From NCBI GenBank assembly GCA_032718475.1, contig JAUCBJ010001039.1:1-20856 (forward strand): a DNA stretch of 20,856 bases. Direction: 5' to 3'. Below, piece by piece: positions 16,637-20,856 of this stretch; the first letter of the stretch is position 1; each line of letters opens with the position of its first letter. The position numbers and the translations under genes were made by a program. The stretch is from Nemertoderma westbladi. Taxonomy: Eukaryota > Xenacoelomorpha > Nemertodermatida > Nemertodermatidae. Below the pieces are notes generated by a model. It was given only the letters and a program-made list of their open reading frames with translations, did no database searches and was not told where the DNA came from.

Positions 16637-17117
16637 ATCGGCGATATATTATGCAAATAATAATGACAAATTGAATTTTCCAGTAGAATATCTGATAATA
16701 ATAATTATAATTCAATTAATAACTCTTTAAGTTTAGACCTTAGGCCTGTAATAACCACCAGTCAATTAAACTTGACCGGGGATCTGTGCCTCTGCATGGG
16801 CAGTGCGACTTCTTCTGTCAAACGATAACAAAAAGAGTAAATCAATCACAGAATCAACCGTACTTATATACCAGCTTATCAGTAAGGAGCATAGCCAATA
16901 AGCATCACGTATTCCATTTGATGCTTAACAGGCTGAACAAATTAAATCGAATATAGGTATAATAGCACTAGATGGCGTAAGAACCCTTACTAAATAATAA
17001 TTTGTAAGAAATAATCAATATGACACTGTAACTGGTTCTTTATCAATAAATATACAGTATTTTGGTTAAATTGGTAAAATAAGTAATTTTAAAGGCAGGA
17101 TATATAACTGCAGCAAC
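16637..17117. other. AT-rich stretch without a gene
   Basis: No supported reading frame, RNA gene or notable repeat was seen between the SINE and the minisatellite. Confidence 0.55.
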
Positions 17118-19469
17118 AAGTAGACCACCCAGACAGTACCCCCCCGGACAGTAGCCCACCCGGAGAGTAGCCCACACGGAGAGTAGACCTCCCGGACAGT
17201 AGCCCTCCGGACAGTAGCCCACCAGAGAGTACCCCTCCCAGAGAGTAGACCACCTGGACAGTAGCCCTCCAGACAGTAGCCCACCGGAGAGTAGCCCACC
17301 CAGAGAGTAGACCACCCAGACAGTAGCCTCCCAGACAGTAGCCCCCTGGACAGTAGCCCCCGGACAGTAGCCCCCTGGACAGTAGACCCCGGACAGTAGC
17401 CCCCTGGACAGTAGCCCCCCGGACAGTAGCCCCCCGAACAGTAGCCCCCCGGACAGTAGCCCACTGGAGAGTAGCCCACCGGAGAGTAGCCCACCCGGAG
17501 AGAAGACCACCCGGACAGTAGCCCCCCGGACAGTAGCCCCCCCGGACAGTAGCCCACTGGAGAGTAGTCCACCCAGAGAGTAGCCCACCCGGAGAGCAGA
17601 CTACCCGAACAGTAACCCCCCGGACAGTAGCCCCCCGGATGGTAGCCCACCCAGAGAATAGCCCACACAGAGTAGACCACCCGGACAGTAGCCCTCCGGA
17701 CAGTAGCCCACCGGAGAGTAGCCCACCCAGAGAGTACACCACCCAGACAGTACCCTCCCACACAGTAGCCCCCTGGACAGTAGCCCACCCAGAGAGTAGC
17801 CCACCCAGAGAGTAGCCCACCCAGAGAGTAGACCTCCCGGACAGTAGCCCTCCGGAGAGTAGCCCATCTGGAGAGTAGCCCATCTGGAGAGTACACCCGG
17901 ACAGTAGCCCTCCGGACAGTAGCCCACCGGAGAGTAGCCCACCCGGAGAGTAAACCACCCGGACAGTAGCCCACCGGACAGTAGCCCACCCGGAGAGTAG
18001 CCCACCCGGAGAGTAGCCCACACAGATAGTAGCCCACCCGGAGATTCGACCACCCGGACAGTAGCCCCCCGGACAGTAGCCCACTGGAGAGTAGTCCACC
18101 CAGAGAGTAGCCCACCCGGAGAGCAGACTACCCGGACAGTAACCCCCCGGACAGTAGCCCCCCGGATGGTAGCCCACCCAGAGAATAGCCCACACAGAGT
18201 AGACCACCCGGACAGTAGCCCTCCGGACAGTAGCCCACCGGAGAGTAGCCCACCCAGAGACTAAACCACCCGGACAGTAGCCCCCTGGACAGTAGCCCAC
18301 CCAGAGAGTAGCCCACCCAGAGAGTAGCCCACCCAGGGAGTAGACCTCCCGGACAGTAGCCCTCCGGAGAGTAGCCCATCTGGAGAGTAGCCCATCTGGA
18401 GAGTACACCCGGACAGTAGCCCCCTGGACAGTAGCCCACCCAGAGAGTAGCCCACCCAGAGAGTAGCCCACCCAGAGAGTAGACCTCCCGGACAGTAGCC
18501 CTCCGTAGAGTAGCCCATCTGGAGAGTAGCCCATCTGGAGAGTACACCCGGACAGTAGCCCTCCGGACAGTAGCCCACCGGAGAGTAGCCCACCCGGAGA
18601 GTAAACCACCCGGACAGTAGCCCACCGGACAGTAGCCCACCCGGAGAGTAGCCCACCCGGAGAGTAGCCCACACAGATAGTAGCCCACCCGGAGATTCGA
18701 CCACCCGGACAGTAGACCACCCGGACAGTAGCCCCCCGGACAGTAGCCCCCGGACAGTAGCCCACTGGAGAGTAGTCCACCCGGAGAGTAGCCCACCCGG
18801 AAGTAGCCCACCGGACATAGCCCACCCGGACGAGTAGACCCACCCGGACAGTAGCCCCCCGGATAGTAGCCCACCCAGAGAGTAGCCCACCCGAGAGTAG
18901 ACCACCCGGACAGTAGCCCTCCGGACAGTAGCCCACCGGAGAGTAGCCCACCCGGAGAGTAGACCACCCGACAGTAGCCCCCGGACAGTAGCCCCCCGGA
19001 TGAGTAGCCCACCCAGAGAATAGCCCACACAGAGTAGACCACCCGGACAGTAGCCCCCCGGACAGTAGCCCACCGGAGAGTAGCCCACCCAGAGAGTAGA
19101 CCACCTGGACAGTAGCCCACCCGGAGAGTAGCCCACCCAGAGAGTACACCACCCAGACAGTAGCCCTCCCGCACAGTAGCCCCCTGGACAGTAGCCCACC
19201 CAGAGAGTAGCCCACCCAGAGAGTAGACCACCCGGACAGTAGCCCTCCGGACAGTAGCCCTCCGGACAGTAGCCCACCGGAGAGTAGACCACCCGGACAG
19301 TAGCCCTCCGGACAGTAGCCCCCACCCGGACAGTAGCCCTCCAGACAGTAGCCCTCCGGACAGTAGCCCACAGGAGAGTAGACCACCCGGACAGTAGCGC
19401 TCCGGACAGTAGCCCCCCGGACAGTAGCCCCCCGGAGAGTAGACCACCCGGAGAGTAGACCACCCGGAC
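17118..19469. repeat. 15/16-bp minisatellite, about 150 units, with higher-order blocks
   Basis: The consensus is CCCNCCCGGACAGTAG, with GGACAG and GGAGAG/AGAGAG alternatives and mostly 15- or 16-bp lengths. Long blocks recur: a block with ACACAGATAGTAG and GGAGATTCGACC is present near 18017 and 18668 (651 bp apart), and a GAGAATAGCCCACACAGAG block occurs near 17653, 18181 and 19016. Every plus-strand unit has TAG. The minus strand has no stop in most units, so the long minus frames there are artefacts. Confidence 0.96.
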
Positions 19470-19700
19470 TAGCTACCATTAAAAAAATATATTGCTTGGT
19501 TCTACTGTAGAACATTCACCAATATCAAAAAAACACCCAAAAACAATATTAATTTTCTTTATTTTAAAGAAATACTAGCTCGTAAAAAAACATTAGCTAC
19601 CATAAAAAAAATATCTACTAAGGTTCTAGAACATTTACCAATATCAAAAAACACCCATAAACACTAAAAAACACAAAAAAATAAGGGTTAATAAACAACT
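19469..19700 (+). repeat. Two copies of the dispersed AT-rich repeat beside the satellite
   Basis: The first copy (19469-19548) begins CTAGCTACCAT at the last satellite unit. The second (19573-19700) shares TCTACTAAGGTTCTAGAAC and CCAATATCAAAAAACACCC and ends just before the inverted satellite array. Both match 12505-12660. They are likely one non-autonomous element family associated with the satellite. Confidence 0.7.
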
Positions 19701-19702
19701 TC

Positions 19703-19807
19703 GAGGGGCTACTGTCCGGGGGGCTACTGTCCGGGGGGCTACCGTCCGAGGGGCTACTTTCCGGGGGGCTACTGTCCGGGGGGCTACTGTCCGGGGGGCT
19801 ACTGTCC
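19703..19807. repeat. Inverted 7-unit array of the same minisatellite
   Basis: Seven 15-bp units of GGGGGGCTACTGTCC type are the reverse complement of the main array's CCCCCCGGACAGTAG units. The array is more homogeneous than the large one and is separated from it by about 230 bp of AT-rich dispersed repeats. Confidence 0.93.
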
Positions 19808-20079
19808 TTGAACCATTACGACAGCTTTCCAAAAATATAGACCAGCAACTACAGTATATGTGATCATATTGAAGGTCACTCTACCATGGCATAATTATTA
19901 ATGAGCTCCGAAAATATCTTAATTTACATAATCATAGAAAAATTATATAAATCCTAATGAGATTGTATGAAATTTTAAACTTTCGATTCAGTGAGAGGAG
20001 CAAATATGACGCAAAATGTACGAGGAGACCCGATTCTCAGATCCATGTATTTTTTATTCAAGCGTGATACATGATCCCA
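19808..20079. other. Stretch without a gene
   Basis: No reading frame is seen. It includes a 32-bp sequence (19949-19980) that matches 13033-13064 at 29 positions and in 13 kb sits directly beside the foldback element. Confidence 0.6.
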
Positions 20080-20505
20080 CGCCCATGTGAAGGATATCAG
20101 GATTTAACTTTTCGCTCGACTTTTTATTGGAATTTTATCTATGAAAATTTTTTATTTTTTTTAATTTATCTTTATTAAAGGCCCATGTAAAGAATACCAG
20201 GCTTTCTGCCGTTATATTTAACTTTGCTGTTACCCCCATGTGAAGAATACCAGACTTTCTGCCGTTATATTTCACTTTGCAGTTACCCCCCATAATACCA
20301 GGTTTTCACCAAAAACGCAGGTTACAGAAGGGCTGAATCTAACCAAAACAATAAACGAATTAGTATATGTACAGGTTATAAGACATAAATAAGCGCTATA
20401 AAACACTTAATAAAGATAAATTTAAAAAAATAACAAATCATCATATATAAAATTCCAGTAAAAAGTCGACCGAAAAGTGAAATCCTGGTATTCTTCACTT
20501 GGGCG
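20080..20505. mobile_element. MITE-like element with about 100-bp inverted ends and internal iterations of the end motif
   Basis: The left end (CGCCCATGTGAAGGATATCA) and the reverse complement of the right end (CGCCCAAGTGAAGAATACCA) align for about 100 bp, including TTTTTA(T/C)TGGAATTTTAT. The terminal motif recurs internally at 20182, 20235 and partly at 20289, forming a 53-bp tandem with TTTCTGCCGTTATATTT. There is no coding capacity, which fits a non-autonomous DNA transposon. Confidence 0.75.
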
Positions 20506-20856
20506 ACAGAAAGAGAAAAAAAATGAAAGGCGTGACAAGTAAACTTTAAATTATACTACCGCCTTTATTCGGTACAATGTAAGTCACGTTCTATTGTTTA
20601 ATTCTCCATTAACTCTCAATAATTATATTGATGCAATCGAACTACAGTCTAAAATAAAGCGAAAATGTGCAAATCCATAAGAATCCCAAAGGTTCATTCA
20701 GGTAAAAGGGCACCTTGCGTTGCGTATCAAGTGATCGCTGTCAATACTAACAGCGTAATGTTAATATTTTTGAGAAATTTTTTCGATAATTTTTGTGTCG
20801 GCTCTTTGATCGGTAAATGTTTTACTATCTCATAATGTTCCACATCGCAACAGATC
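20506..20856. other. AT-rich stretch without a gene
   Basis: No supported reading frame, RNA gene or notable repeat was seen. Confidence 0.55.

Noticed and set aside
17043-19515. Long minus-strand open frames (up to about 800 codons) over the minisatellite
   Set aside because: The 15-bp unit has no stop on that strand in any frame, so open frames are automatic. 16-bp units shift the frame at random, and there is no unique flanking coding sequence.

Overview
The window looks like repeat-dominated nuclear DNA from an animal, most likely an aquatic invertebrate. It holds two non-LTR retrotransposons of different lineages, a tRNA-derived SINE with a perfect target-site duplication, foldback (MITE-like) elements, coding minisatellites and a 2.35 kb non-coding minisatellite. 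No bacterial operon, rRNA, authentic tRNA or CRISPR array is visible. The sequence does not fix the phylum. A SAP/Ulp1-like repeat protein and an RTE-like LINE would fit sponges, cnidarians or molluscs, but that is only a suggestion.

Layout. 1-263 is AT-rich. 264-1572 is copy A of a duplicated block that joins, tail to tail, a reverse-transcriptase (RT) fragment (+) and a Gln-rich coiled-coil reading frame (-). 1568-3392 (-) is a reading frame built on about 58 copies of a 21-bp unit coding a charged heptad. Across a gap of about 190 bp it faces a divergent + strand reading frame (3579-7531) with an N-terminal SAP domain, about 100 decapeptide repeats and the first helix of what looks like a Ulp1/C48 cysteine peptidase. 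That frame has one premature TAG and is cut off at 7532 by a LINE. The LINE (7532 to about 11480) is internally inverted: its endonuclease half lies on - and its RT half on +, followed by a highly structured 3' UTR in which diverged tandem hairpins show paired base changes.

11480-13260 is AT-rich with small repeats, a possible piggyBac-like terminus, a C20 tract and a foldback element. 13261-15246 is a second, 5'-truncated LINE (endonuclease remnant plus RT) that runs into copy B of the duplicated block (14811-16070). 16384-16625 is the SINE. 17118-19469 is a 15/16-bp minisatellite, with a 7-unit inverted satellite array at 19703-19807 beyond two copies of a dispersed AT-rich repeat that also occurs near 12.5 kb. 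20080-20505 is a MITE-like element whose terminal motif recurs inside it.

How it fits together. Most reading frames are decayed mobile-element genes. The pair most likely to be a coherent genetic unit is the divergent one around 3.4 kb (charged-helix frame and SAP/Ulp1-like frame). Both members are dominated by in-frame minisatellites and both carry single-base lesions. The most testable new observation is the set of covarying hairpins in the LINE 3' UTR.
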